A DNA stretch of 64,000 nucleotides from Podaxis mareebaensis (GCA_018524725.1 JAEUWP010000285.1:1-64000), one strand, 5' to 3'; shown: positions 22,351 to 42,090, counted from the stretch's first letter. Numbers and translations: made by a program. Notes: generated from the sequence alone by a model not told the origin.

Positions 22351-22812
22351 TACGGCTTATATTGACTGGCGAGCGGAATTTGTGAGTAGCCAGCATACCC
22401 GCCTCAATGTCCTATTTACACTTGCAGAGCCTAGACCAACGAGTTCCATATCAGTATAAAGATCAGACGATCTGCCAAGGAATTCCCGCGTTTGAATTAT
22501 TCTCTTGAGTCTTCTGTGCTTTGTTCCTAGAGATTGACCGATCACGAGTGACCGTAGAGCACACACCCTATCCTCCCTCATCTGCTTTTTCTGGTCCTGA
22601 GGGTCGAAGCCCAAACGTCATATGGACGCTGAGGCGTTTGCATATGCACCCGACGCCCCCACCCGTCACTACGCTTCACAACTTCAGATAGGTATCAGTC
22701 ATAGGTCATCCACCTAGTGTCTACAATTGGGGTCGTCAGTTTGTGGTAAGTTGTCAACATACCAAGCGAAAAAGAAATTGACGGAGGCTCCAGTTCCTTA
22801 AACTAATGCTTC

Positions 22813-22840
22813 TCGACATCGATCGCGTTATCGATGTCGA
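22813..22840. repeat. Inverted repeat, 11-bp arms, 6-nt loop
   Basis: TCGACATCGAT at 22813-22823 is followed after CGCGTT by its exact complement ATCGATGTCGA at 22830-22840. Another self-complementary run, CTATCGATATCGATA, lies near 22983-22997. They sit 150-330 bp upstream of the lectin copy 2 and could be operator-like sites or chance products of CGAT-rich sequence. Confidence 0.6.
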
Positions 22841-23143
22841 CAAGTGCGTTGTGTTTGTCTCTTGAGCACTATGAAGATTGCCGGGTCCAGGGAGAAGCTT
22901 TCGTGGCCGAAACCATAACGTCGGCTGCGCCTAATTGTACAAATGAAGCTTAATACTCGAGCCGAAAGGCCTGTAAGGTCTACCTATCGATATCGATAAG
23001 TGGTCGTATTAGGATGTCAAGAACCTTGGAGGATTCATCGAGGCTTCTGTGGTGAGTCCATAGGAGTCCACCCGCCCCAGATTGTGCCAGTATTTAAAGG
23101 AAAGGAACTTGCAAGTGAATGGAACACCCCCAAAGTTCTGATC

Positions 23144-23770
23144 ATGATTCGCCCTGGAGCTGTTTATAGGCTTCTAAACGCTAAATCGGGCACCGTGCTT
23201 GAACCTCTCTGGTGCAGACAATTTTTCGGGTGAGCACTTGTGCGTGTATTATGCATTTCAAGGGACTGATACAATGTTCTAGTCATTGGATGGCCATCTC
23301 ACGGTGGTGATAATCAAAAGGTTGTCAGCACCCCACATCTTCTATTGTCGCATTAACGCTCGTATAGTGGCACCTTGACAAATGTAATGGCCACTTTACC
23401 CTGAGGGACTTGAGAAGCGGAAAGTATGCTGGCATTACCGAGAATCCTAGGGATGGGGCTCCTGTTGTTGCTGTTGATTTCATGTACGAATGGGATATCA
23501 GGCCGGACGAAGAAGATCCCACCGTCTTCAGGTGATCTATTATTTCTCGATACCGCGAATATCATCATACCCCAGCTCACTGCATGTAGGCTTTTTGTTC
23601 CTGGCACCCGATTTAACATTGATCTCTTAGACCATGGTGATGCGTCTCCAGGAACACGCGTGCAGGTCCGGAGTAAATGGAATAGCAGGAATCAATGCTG
23701 GAGGTTTGAACAACGTGAGTTGGTCTTGATCTTTTCTGCACCAATCTGACTTCCAGGCCATGTAGTCTGA
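23144..23770 (+). pseudogene. Ricin-B-fold lectin, copy 2, with a single frameshift
   Basis: The exon order fits a small mushroom lectin of the beta-trefoil (ricin-B) fold. Exon 1 begins at ATG 23144 with RPGAVYRLLNAKSGTVL. Exon 2 (23283-23320) encodes VIGWPSHGGDNQK. After an intron ending in TATAG comes WHLDKCNGHFTLRDLRSGKY, then EWDIRPDEEDPTVF. The last large exon has FVPGTRFNIDL and SKWNSRNQCWRFEQ, with a stop at 23768-23770. Exon 1 has one extra base within 23202-23205, so the frame that should give a DLSG motif runs instead into TGA. All other junctions keep frame. The product would bind sugars, with no catalytic domain present. It is likely a recent pseudogene, barring a sequencing error. 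Confidence 0.7.
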
Positions 23771-24065
23771 ATGTCTCTTCTGGCTGTGTGTCTCCTCGTG
23801 TAAATACAAATGTAACATCAGAATGATTGAAACATGATTATATTGCTGAATCAACTGTATTTCTCGTGTGTGTGCATTGAAATTGCGAGCATCGTCATAA
23901 CCAAACAAAACTCCAAGGCCTATCCAAGGTTAATAGATCATGCAACGTACGGTATGGTCATCTAAATCTACGGCGTATACAGCACCATCAACAGCAAAGT
24001 GGGAGGGACATACGCGACGAAGGCCACGTAGGTAAAATCAAATTAAGTCTATAGAGTATTTTCAA

Positions 24066-30218
<6,153 letters not shown>

Positions 30219-32235
30219 CCTTGCGCGTGCTGGTACCGACTCGAGCTTCTATGGCGTATAAAAACCAACGCAATGTGACTCGTCGAGGGGTAACCAGGAA
30301 CTGTCGGATTCGGAGAACTTATGGATGCTGGAGCTGCGGCTGTATTGTCATGGACACCTCTACAGCATTCGTGTGTATACGCAGCGCGGCAAAGGATGAC
30401 GCAGGCTCGCGGCCGGCAAAAATACTGCTGACATATCACCCTCCTATCGCGTAGATTCTCCTATTATCCCACGAAATGGGTATTTCGGGGTGTTGACACG
30501 CCTAGAATCAGAAATAGCACCTTCTCCGGGAGCGTAGATAGCATTTTCGCTTTGTGGGATTATATTAGTGCAGCGGTCTGCGCGGAGCGACGACAGAGGG
30601 GGTATGTTAGCCACGGTACCAGAAGAGTACGTACCCTGCGAGAAACTTGGGAGATGCCCCATTCGGTGTCTGGCCCTGAATCTCCAATTCACGGTAATTT
30701 CCGACTCAAGCGCTAGATCACTTAGAGACATTTATGCCTTGGGGACGACTCTTCATATTTGCGTGCTTGAAAAGCTTTCGTTCGATGCGACCTACCCCTC
30801 TCGATCCAAGACATAGCGCCGGTCTTTAAGAGGTTCTTCGAGGACTATATCACAGCGCCGAACTCTGATGAAATGTACTCGCACTAAATTATCGCTTGTT
30901 GCGCCTGCTCTTTTCTTGAAAACCTTCACATGGCATCTTCCTATCCGAAAGCAACTCTGGCACACAAACCTCCCGGAAGGCTCATACTGAAGAGACCGGC
31001 AGAACTACACCGGAATGAACGTTTCGACGTAGCGAACCGAGGATCTGTAATGGGGCTACCTTGTCGAAACAGTGGCTCTGGTTAGCTTGACGGACGATCA
31101 AAGCAGAGGGATACCGCGAAATGGCTGAGATAAAGAACCCTTTAGATACCCGCGTTGTACGGACCTGTGTTGTTGAGCATGCAGTTCAAATCGAGTAGGA
31201 CGTCGATTCTTCTATTTCAGAGCCTTACACTCCATGACCAGCAGCTTTGAGCTGGTGATTATCACTTCGCAATTCGCCCTCCTGCAGCACTCTTCGCAAG
31301 GATACAAACACGTTCCTCTCCCGTACCTGTACTCATAAATGCATACAGGGAGTTGAGTCGAAGGCGGGGAACGAGGAGACTAACTTAATCAACATAACAC
31401 TTTCCATAACGTGGTGTCCATCAATATTGGTTATCCGAGCCTTGAATCCATGGGCGGTATAACTGAAGAGGGACTCCAGTTTACAAGTATCTGCAAGTAC
31501 ACGTGCTTCCACCGTGGCCGGCATACAGGGGCACCAAATCGGGGATCAGCTAAAGATGGAACCAATTGGTGACCCACAAATTCCCACATACTTATTCCCA
31601 TGCGTCCTCAATCACAACTCCACATCCCCGCCAAGATTTGTCCTGGAATGTATATTTTCACTATACACTGACAGACCCTGACCAAACCCGGACCATGTTG
31701 ACGAAAATGACCCACGGGTTAAAGAGAACATGCGCCAACAATTAGGTTTGTCGACAGATTTCCTAGCAGAACTAAAGGGAGCCCATCCCAAGTGCAGGTT
31801 CGTGACATGAACGCCACACCTGCCGTGTCTGGTCAAAAATCCCCATTCTACTATGCCAATCTAGAGGTTGTTTCTCCTCACAGGTGTGCCTTCAACGTTT
31901 CAGCGCTTGTCAATACAAAGAAAATCAGGAGATTCAACCTTTCTGGACAAAAACTTGGTCTTTAACAAAGGATCTGGCCGTGGCGCCTAAAAGGACACCT
32001 AACCATTGAATGAGAGGTTACATATCCCGCATACAGTAATAAATGGACGGGTACGTCAACCTTCGACATTCTGAAACAAAGCGAACTGGCAATGTGCTTT
32101 CGTATTACTCCATGGCGCCAAAACGTCAAGTATTTAGACATTCAAAAAGCCACCCACACAATCGTGGCTTGTCTTCCCTGATCCCTCGCTCACCCCTCCT
32201 CTTGTCCCATATCAGCAGCACTCTTGCCCTGCGAT
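30219..32235. other. Two-kilobase divergent intergenic region
   Basis: This stretch separates the starts of the ABC transporter (minus) and the MFS transporter (plus). Only short unmatched frames occur. It must hold both promoters; no clear TATA box, repeat or RNA was recognised. Its size is unusual beside the tight spacing elsewhere, so a decayed gene or an uncoding transcript may lie in it. Confidence 0.5.
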
Positions 32236-34900
32236 ATGTCCACCAAGGTTGACCAACGAGTCGAACTAGAGAATTCCGCGGTGAACGACAAACATATTCA
32301 AACCATGTCATCGAGTTCACGGAAGACGAGTTCAGAGACTGGAGGTCATGATGAGATCCACTACACTACGGCAAGCGAGGACGATTGGGAGATGGATTCA
32401 GACAATGCAAGGAACTGGAACACTCGCAGAAAATGGACCGCCACGGCGATCGTAAGTAGTGTATCTGGCACGCATCCACAAAGCTAATATGACTCAATGT
32501 ATAGGTATCATTATATACATTCCTGACGCCCTTTGCGAGCACACTCATGGCACCTGGTCTACCGGCCCTCACACAGAAATATCATATCACCAACTCGACG
32601 GTCTCTGCCATGACGCTGAGCATATTCTTGCTTTCTAATGCACTTGGAGTAAGCTACCTCATTATATGCGCCATGAATTCTGCCTGATGGTGTGTAGCCC
32701 CTTGTTCTTGCACCGATGTCAGAGATGTACGGCCGTACATGGGTATGTATGGAGAGACCACGCTCAATGAACCCAGCAACATAATGGTCTTTTGACAGGT
32801 CCTTCACATAGGCAACCTCCTTAGCATGGCCTTCCATCTCGGTTGCGCATTCGCTCCAAATGTTGCGGTCCTCATTGCATTCCGTTTCCTTGGTATATTA
32901 CCTCCATTTCATGTAACCCCACAGTACCACTAACCCGGTATAATCAGGCGGGCTAGCAGGAGGTGCACCTTTCGCATGTGGCTCAGGGTCGATAAGCGAC
33001 CTCTTCTCTGAACATGATCGCGCCTCCGCAATGGCCATTTACAGCCTCGGACCGCTCATAGGACCGATCATGGGACCCATCGTTGGGGGCATCATTACCG
33101 AACGCGCCGGTGTTAAATATCTTTTCATCTTCCTCGCAGGTGTGTTACCCCGCCTCGCCTTTTCCCGAGACCTCTCGGGGATAGATACACAATCTTAGAG
33201 CTGACGACTTCCCTTACTGAAACACAAACTTGGGTAAATACGACTGATAGGTCTGTGTGGACTCGCGGCTTTGGTTGGCATTTTGTTGCTCAAAGAGACG
33301 TATGGGCCGGTGTTACGATATCGCAAGGCGCTGAAGACGGGTGATACGGAGAGGGCAATGGCGCTGTCGTGCGAAATCCCTGGGAACGGGAGCAACCTCT
33401 TGTCGGTCATTTGGCTTAATTTGAAGAGGCCCGTAACACTACTCTGTAGGAGCTTTATTTGCTTCATTCTCAGCCTTTACATGGCCTTGTAAGTATCTGT
33501 CACCCATCTGACTATCTGCACACTAACGCCTGAGTATATAGTATGTATGGTGAGCTAACACGGCGGAGAAGTACTGTCCAAGGGTTGATGCTGATGCGAT
33601 CGTCACGCATAGGCATTACTTTCATGATGTTCACGACGTTTGGAGGTACGTCATATTCACCCCCGAGCTTCGTTCTTCTTAGCTGACCCAATTTATCATA
33701 ATCCTTCTAGGGCTCTTCGCAAATACATACGGATTCAAACCTAGCGTTGCGGGTTTGGCATATCTAGGCCTAGGGATTGGATTCATAATAGCAACCGTCA
33801 TCGGTGCCAAGTTCTCCAATCGAACTTACGCCTACGTATGTCTTTCGATTTCTTCTACTCGGCCATTTTGGGACCGAGACACATATGAATTAATGATTTT
33901 GAATTTCTCATAGCTGGCGCTGAAAAACGGTGGCAAGGGCAAACCTGAAATGCGAATGCCAGCGCTCTTTCTTGGCTCATTCTTTATACCCATCGGTCTA
34001 CTGTGAGCTATGAGTTTGAGGCTTCTGCCATTGTGTGAGAGTATGTTGGCTGACCCTTACTGTATCATCCTGCTAACAGATGGTATGGATGGTCCGCGCA
34101 GGCGAAACTCCATTGGGTTATGCCGGTCATTGGGTCCGGAATCTTTGGTTTTGGTATGTCAACGTCCCATCATGTCGGGCGAGAAGACATGTTGACATCG
34201 TTCTTGCGTTCTGGCTGTTTTGATGTGCATCTCAGGCACTATGACAAATTTGTAGGTCCTAATTTCCTGATTATGTCGCCGGGTTGTACTGAAGACATCG
34301 CTTAATGATTAAATGCCCATTTTCCGCCGCAATATGAACGATGGCTGCCAGTCTCCCCATCCAATTGTATCTCGTCGATGCCTTTACGTACGCTGCAAGT
34401 GCGGTCGCAACATCAATGGTGAGCACTTTCCAACTCGTCATTCAAAATCCTCCAAATCTTTTGTTCCTCCTACGTCTTCTTCCGCCCCTATCTATCTCCT
34501 TGCTACCCTACATGTCAGCGCATCAAGAAGTGTTACATAAATTTACTCTTCTTGATAACTGAATTACTTACCGCCGGAGAAATGCAGGTTTTCCGTTCAT
34601 TGCTCGGATTCTCGTTCCCGCTATTCGGCCAACATATGTACAACCGGTTAGGACTTGGCTATGGGAATACGGTGAGTGTTAACTGTCGTAGATCACGTAC
34701 CTCGGCAAGGCTAACAAGTTACTATCCACCTCTGGCACTTTGTGTTTTGCGTGATTTTCTGTTGGCTGCGAATTGGCGTCGGTGAACGGCGGCAGGTCTT
34801 GGCACTACTGGGTGCAGTATTGGGAATTCCATTCCCAGTGTGGATATATTATTATGGCGAGTCGATACGTGCGAGCAGTCCACTTACGCGATCAATGTAA
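32236..34900 (+). CDS. MFS transporter, DHA1 (drug/polyamine:H+ antiporter) type
   Basis: A gene of about ten exons starts MSTKVDQRVELENSAV at 32236. A hydrophilic N-terminus ends in MDSDNARNWNTRRKW, the classic start of fungal DHA1 proteins. The first helices follow as FLTPFASTLMAPGLPAL. Motif-like segments include APMSEMYGRTW, FRFLGGLAGGAPFACGSGSI, PLIGPIMGPIVGGIITE and LKETYGPVLRYRK. The second half has MFTTFGGLFANTYGF, LPIQLYLVDAFTYAASAVAT and SLLGFSFPLFGQHMYN. The end is GAVLGIPFPVWIYYYGESIR before TAA 34898-34900. A 16-nt micro-exon (34236-34251) encodes TMTN and joins FGFG to FLPIQLY in frame. Twelve helices are expected, and substrate is unknown. A 5' neighbour, the ABC pump, is divergent and might share its detoxification role. 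Confidence 0.85.
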
Positions 34901-35333
34901 CGTTTTCTATGGGTGTGATAAGGGACTTGTAGGTTCTGTAATAATTGTTGTAGTGAAGTTTTTGGTAGCTGTATCATGCGATCGGGATGACATTTGGAAT
35001 ATTTCTGGTGTTACCTATGGTTTCTGGACTCGGATTTACCCGGGGCTTGTTCAGTACTGAGTGGGTATAAAGACTTATTCCCAGCACTTTATGATTAGTT
35101 TCGGTGAGTGATAGAGTCTATCTGATCGTTTCGGGTGCTGATTTTGGACTACCACAGGTTGATGGAGATATGATGTGATCACTGATGCCCGAACCAAGCC
35201 AAGTACACCTAATCTTATCACACCATCCAGGATCCTCTAGATCACCAGCGCTGGGTACTGAGTATCACATCCGACCACATCCGATCCACCTCCTCCTTCA
35301 CTCTAACCCACCAATATCCCTACATCACCTACA
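34901..35333. promoter_or_regulatory. Promoter region of the TPI gene
   Basis: These 433 bp lie between the MFS stop and the TPI start. A C/T-rich run with repeated CATCC and CACC words precedes the ATG, as in strongly expressed basidiomycete genes. No clear TATA box was found. Confidence 0.35.
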
Positions 35334-36538
<1,205 letters not shown>

Positions 36539-36705
36539 TAAGATTGTGATTTCCTAAATTATCAGATTACAGAACAACCAATCACATCCGCGCCTCGCGA
36601 AAAAAAAAACGTTATCTTATCTCCTTTTCTTCCGAGACAAACGTGCAAACTGCCAGCAGCCCTCGTTCATTTCCCTATTCACCCTTTACCCCCTATCGAT
36701 CTCCC

Positions 36706-38084
36706 ATGTCCCCGGGCGCAACTTCACCCTACTTCACCATCGCCGAAACACCTTACGGTGGTCGTGGTGCATTCGCATCCAAGCATATACCAAAAGATGC
36801 CCTAATTCTCTCATGCAAAGCGCCCTATGCCAGCGTTGTCTGCCGAAAATTTAGAAAGGAAGTTTGTGCATGGTGTTTTGCATGGTCTTGGGAAGTGGCA
36901 AGGAAGAGTAGCTGGAGTATAAGCGTCCCGCTCGAACCTCAACAAGTGGGCGACTGTGGGAAGCCAAATGGTAAGACAAAGAATGGAGCTGGGAATGGAG
37001 CAAATGCGGGAGTCTGGTTCTGCGGGGAGCGATGTCGTCATGCTTGGATATCCGATGGGGAAGATACGAGTTTGGTTGACAATATTGGTCATGCGGGTGT
37101 TAGGGGGGTTGTCAACGCAGCTCTGGAACGATGTTTGGCGACGATGGAGAAGGACAAGACGAAGTCCCGTACAATGCCCACTCCTAATGGTATAGAGCTC
37201 GAATGGGGGGCATTTCTACAATCACTCGAGGATAGGGAATCTGGAAGTGATATCTCTTCGACAGTTTTGGATGGCATTTGGGAACGTGCTGAACGACTTT
37301 CGTCGCTCTCGGGGTCGTCGACACCTACAGTTAAAGATGTTCCAACTAATGGGAAAGGCAAAGCGAAAGCAATACCACTCTCCCCTGCTGTGCTTTCCGA
37401 GTTCGAACTAGACACCGCACGCTTCGTCTTGACCGGTCTTCTGAGAAAATGCATTGAGGAATTTTCGGGGTTGTGTACCCCCGTGTGTTCTGGTGGCACC
37501 TGGTCCGACGTTCTTGATCTCCAAGACAACACCGTCGCACATATCCAATCGAAACCACACATTCTCTCATCCAACATCCGAGTATGGGCGTTCATCAAGT
37601 TTGTCGTCCATTCCGCGTCCAGAGACACTAAGAACCTCTCAGAGCAAACGAAATACCTTGTCCAGATGTTGAAGAAATCTGCGGATACGCCTCAGGAAAC
37701 GAGGGCTATATTGGGACGAGAGCACGGGAACGTTTTCGGGATATGGGATATGGCGCCAGAAGGGGTAGACAGTGAAATGTTGGGCTGGGGTCTATATCCG
37801 TTCGGATCATATTTCAATCATGGTCTGTCTTTATATCTTTGCAATGCCGGATGAGCCTGAAACGTTTGATTCGTCCAGATTGCTCGCCAACTCTGTACAA
37901 GAAACGTCAAGGCCGGATGATGGAGTATTATGCCTTGCGCGATGTGGATACAGGCGAGGAGTTGTGTATCTCCTACGTTGATGATAACGAATCGGTGACG
38001 AAGCGGAGGGAAGCGTTGAAAGAATGGTTTTTTGACTGCGGGTGTTTGAAGTGCAGGAAAGAGTTGGCTGATTCGACTGCTTGA
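36706..38084 (+). CDS. SET-domain protein (SMYD/Set6-like lysine methyltransferase)
   Basis: Two exons (36706-37822, 37879-38084) give 440 residues. The start chosen is MSPGATSPYFTIAETPYGG, since no ATG lies upstream in frame. The N-terminal SET part is YGGRGAFASKHIPKDALIL. It is interrupted, as in SMYD proteins, by CAWCF and, after an insert, WFCGERCRHAW, a reduced MYND-type zinc site. The C-terminal SET part begins GLYPFGSYFNH|DCSPTLY across the intron and ends in DVDTGEELCISYVDD. The post-SET site FFDCGCLKCRKEL has three Cys. The pseudoknot Asn-His and the GEE-x-x-x-x-Y motif needed for S-adenosylmethionine binding are there. It lies 265 bp after TPI on the same strand. Substrate is unknown. 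Confidence 0.85.
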
Positions 38085-41000
38085 TCAACTTGGTTCCTCG
38101 TAGTCCAGCCGTATCATAAGGCTTTCTCCTGTACTCCTGTCAGTGGATTCAATAGACATCACTGCCTTTGACGTTCTTCGATTCAATGAGTTGCAATAAG
38201 CCGATAGTCAAAGACCGCAAGAAATGCTTGGGACCCACCGTCCTGATGGGAATACGGAGGAAAGGTCTAGGTTCTCCTGATCCTTAGATCCTCCCCATGT
38301 AAGGGAAGGTCTGCGAGTTCTCCCAACCCAGGCAAGGCCTTTTTTTTAACCAATGGACAGACGCAAAACTATATACGTCTACTTGAGGAACCCAGTTCGT
38401 GATGTCCGCCAGATTTTTTTTTACATCCCCATATGCAGGGAAGCGGCGTGATAAGCGGATGGCGGCAGAGAGGCCAGCCCCAGCATTTGGATGGATACTC
38501 TTGAGTATTGATGAGGGTCAGCACAAGGGATTCTCAAGGGTTCCGGGGTGCTTACCCTTATCGGAGCTGTTTTGCACATATGCCTAATCGGCGATTTCGT
38601 CCCCGTAAATCATGACATTGAGACGGGAAGAGAAGGGGGCCGTGATTGAGGGCAATTGGTTGTGGAAACGTGGTGAAAACACGCTCTTAGTAGGCATTTG
38701 TGACACCCAAAATCACGAAGCGTTGGTGGACGGCTTCGGACTTCCTTATATTCGCTTGTGGTGGCAGGTAGGATGAGAGGTCAACGTTTCAGCCTACCAC
38801 AGAATACTGCGGTTCGCGCTCGTAAATACGCAGTACGATATCGTTGTTAATGGAAGGAAAGGTGGAAAGGATGTAGCGGTTGCTTATATACGGGAGCGAT
38901 GGAGGTCCATTTCCAGTGACGTCAGTCGTGCTTTGTCACAAGGCATAGGACATAACAAGTAGTCACTTTTCTCTGAGAAACCCGGAGGCAAATTCCTGAG
39001 CTCAGAGCGTCCTGGTGACCTACTAGTGATTGAACATAAAACATCCTCATCGTATCAGTTTGGCTCTCCATTTATGGAGGAATGAATTGATGCATCCAGA
39101 GGCAATCTCCTTCATTATTTTCTGTAAAAGACATAGCGATTATCTTTGGTACCTTGGCCTGTGGTTTACATGGAACGTACGTCGTTGGTTGAAGGGATTA
39201 GCCTCAAACATGGCGGTATACAGGGCCCGCAGCATCCACGATCAGACCCTTTAATGATGCATGTCGGTTGGTGCAGGCCAGTCCTGTGTTCTGGAACGAG
39301 CTGGAGAGGCGTGGCGCTGAACCTGCGCCCCTCTTGTGTATTAGATGCGGGCCCTTGGGGAGATAAGCCTCCTTTGCAGAAGTTTTGAAAGCCACTGGGA
39401 ACACCAATGAGCCAAACATGGTACAAACACCATTCCGTGGCTGGGCCATTGTGAGCATTTAGCTTTTCATTTGTTGTTCTCTATCAACCCTACAACGTGC
39501 ATCAGTCAACCACACATCATCCATGACACAATTATCCAACCTTTTTTGACCAAGCAATTGTCGCCGAGGGTCTAAACGCAGAAGAGTAGCCTAGGATCCA
39601 AGTTCAAGGAGGGAAATGTATCTCTCACCACGCCTCATGTTTGCTCAGCCTCGTGTCAAGAACGCGAGTCCGCTCCCACCTCTTCAATTTACCTTTGCCT
39701 GTTCTCTGTATCTACTATTCTTAGTCACGCTCGACGTGCTGGTGCTTGTTCTAATGTGGACGCCATGTTCTAACCGCAACCGGGATTCTGCCGGACTGTG
39801 GTCGTTGGAGGCTGTCAAGCGTTCACAGGGGCAAATATTGCTGGTCCTTGCATAGACCTTGTAAAAGCTCATGTGCTCCAGTCTGGCGCTAATGGTCCCT
39901 TACAGATGGAATCCGACAGCGACTTTTAATAGAGACGTATTCTCCGAGTCTCAAGGGACAATGCGTTGGTGCATCAGTCAGGTCCTTGTGACCTCCACCA
40001 AGCGCTTATAAGATGCGTATTCGTAGTTTCCGACTGGTGTCCGAAGATATCTTCTTTGACGGAAACCCACAAAACAGCCGACTACCTCCCCTTGATCTCT
40101 ATCGTCTGTCTGTAAGCGACAACTGGGGTTGGAGCATAGAATGTCACGCTTGACGGCGCCGTCTTTCGCAAAACGCACGGAAATTCGCCCCCGCACACAC
40201 CTCGACCTCGCGACTTGTTCGACCCTCGGCGAAGGTTTGACCATATGCGTACCAGCCTTCTCCTATCGGAAAATAGACGTCGACAAACTCAAGTCCCAAT
40301 AACCAGGGTCAAGAAGAGCCCTCACTATCTTGGTTTCTCTGCCTTGTCGCGGCATCATGCGCAGCCCACGCTTCTCATAAACGCTGCCGTACATAACTCA
40401 CATCAAACTATCAACTCTTGCTGGCTTCAAAAAGATCATTTGTGCTTCGTACATTCATCAGCCGCAGAAGTTCCACAAGCTCATAGATCTGTCGCGCTCG
40501 CCGTGGCGATACGGCGATACGTGTCTATGACATGAATCACATCGACTCCTTCACGGCCCTAAACTAAGAACACCCCCCCTTCTGCCGTGCCCGCCTTGCG
40601 CGAGATTCTTCGAGCGGAATACGAGCGGATTGCATACTGTAAGGCTTTGCTCGCGTCCCGCGAGCCCTGAGAGATCGTTTCAGGTCTCCCGATGTGACTT
40701 GCAGCCTCCGCGCTTCGACCGTTCGCCATAGTTTGGTTCATGAACAGAAAGGGACAAAATCAGGTATCGCCGTGCGTCCTTCATCGCGCAGCAACAACGA
40801 GCTCTTGCCAGAAGAAGTTGAAGATTTGATTAAGATTACAGCGCTGAAGTCAAGAGACATTTCATTCCACGAGCTACTTGGACACTGAGTATATATGTAT
40901 GTAATGTATTCTGATTTCATTTCGCAGAGCAATGAAACTGTGATTACGAGGAAAGGAAAGTAGACTAGGACAGACAGAGCAAAGTGTAGTAAGCCCGTCA

Positions 41001-41733
41001 GATACTTGTGGATGCCGAAACAATGCTGTCCGACGAGTCAACGGAACCGACAAAGAACGTAAGCCGCATTCCAAGTCTGGACCTGGAAATTCCAATTGCT
41101 GCCCAAATAAAGCTGGGAGATTTCTTCAAAAAGTGACAGACTTCTTGGAATTCCCGAAGGATGGAATTTGCGTTCGCCCGACATAACCGACTCTCATGTC
41201 GGCCGTTGTGCAGAATCATGAACCACACGTTCTTAATGTTTTAGACAAATGAGTTGAACACGCCATACCAAGCAATGGAAGTGCATGTGAGCCTCATTCA
41301 GACCACGAACATTCACCCTCAACGCATTCGTCGACAACACTGGTCCCCACCCTCGGCAATTCAAGAACCCTCCAAAAGACCCCGTCGATTCATACCCATG
41401 GCGAAGCGTACCTAATTCTACATTCCAGATGGAAGCCCATTCAGGCCAAAAGCAGAGCTTAAAATTCGTTACTCCATTCGGTACAAACGCGCGTATCGAG
41501 TGATGGTGGTCCTCATGTCTTCGAAACAACGAGGATGTCATGAGGTAGGGAGCGTTTAATCGTGATGTACCCAATGATTACTTCTTTAACTCGTTGCTCA
41601 TCATTGAGCGCTCCGTTGTCAATGACATCCGAACCAGTTCAAAGTGTGACTACCGAGGAGCGACCCCGCATCCGTTCCAGAGTTTTGCGTCCCGGACGGT
41701 GGTGAGCGTGGGCCTCCATGGTGTCATTTGCGT
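38085..41733. other. Gene-poor stretch, 3.6 kb
   Basis: Both strands hold only short frames without recognisable domains. The least random are a 60-codon basic frame at 40741-40559 (minus, MNQTMANGRSAEAA), an 88-codon frame at 40244-39978 (minus) and a 113-codon frame at 41574-41233 (minus, with FWPEWASIWNVELG). None can be linked into a gene with confidence. They may be decayed genes. Confidence 0.4.
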
Positions 41734-42060
41734 TTAATTTTCAACCCTCTGAGGTTGCCACAACATAACCCGGTGTGGAGCACGGACGTATTCATCGTCA
41801 TGGTACGAGTTGTAACCACAACGCTTAGGTATGTTTGCAATGACAACATCGAAGTTCTTGAGGTCCGACCAACTCCAGAAATGTCGGGAAAGGTGGTATA
41901 AAATATCATAGGTTGCCCCGGACGGGACGGATTTTGATACAGGCGCGAAATAAACGATCCAGATACCGTGGTGCCCCCAAGGATGCTCTCGTCCTTCGTT
42001 AAGCAACCCTCTAGAACTGCCCGATGGCAAAGCGTAACATACTCCAGTTCTGAAACACAT
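41734..42060 (-). CDS. Unrecognised open frame downstream of Sec61 beta
   Basis: This is a 108-codon frame whose second half looks protein-like: LSRHFWSWSDLKNFDVVIAN, then YVRAPHRVMLWQPQRVEN before a stop. No family was recognised. Its first codon is not convincing and its 5' part overlaps the expected 3' UTR of the Sec61 beta gene. It could be the last exon of a gene extending rightwards, a relic, or chance. Low confidence. Confidence 0.2.
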   Translation of the reverse strand: MCFRTGVCYALPSGSSRGLLNEGREHPWGHHGIWIVYFAPVSKSVPSGATYDILYHLSRHFWSWSDLKNFDVVIANIPKRCGYNSYHDDEYVRAPHRVMLWQPQRVEN

Positions 42061-42090
42061 AAATAAATACGACGGGTTGCTCGATGCAAA

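Noticed and set aside
23426..23749. Secreted protein from the Leu-rich frame MLALPRILGMGLLLLLLIS
   Set aside because: The same bases in another frame encode the EWDIRPDEEDPTVF part of the lectin; the signal-like run is a frame artefact.
38340..38420. T-rich runs as retro-insert tails
   Set aside because: Short T8-T10 runs without flanking duplication were found, so no claim is made.
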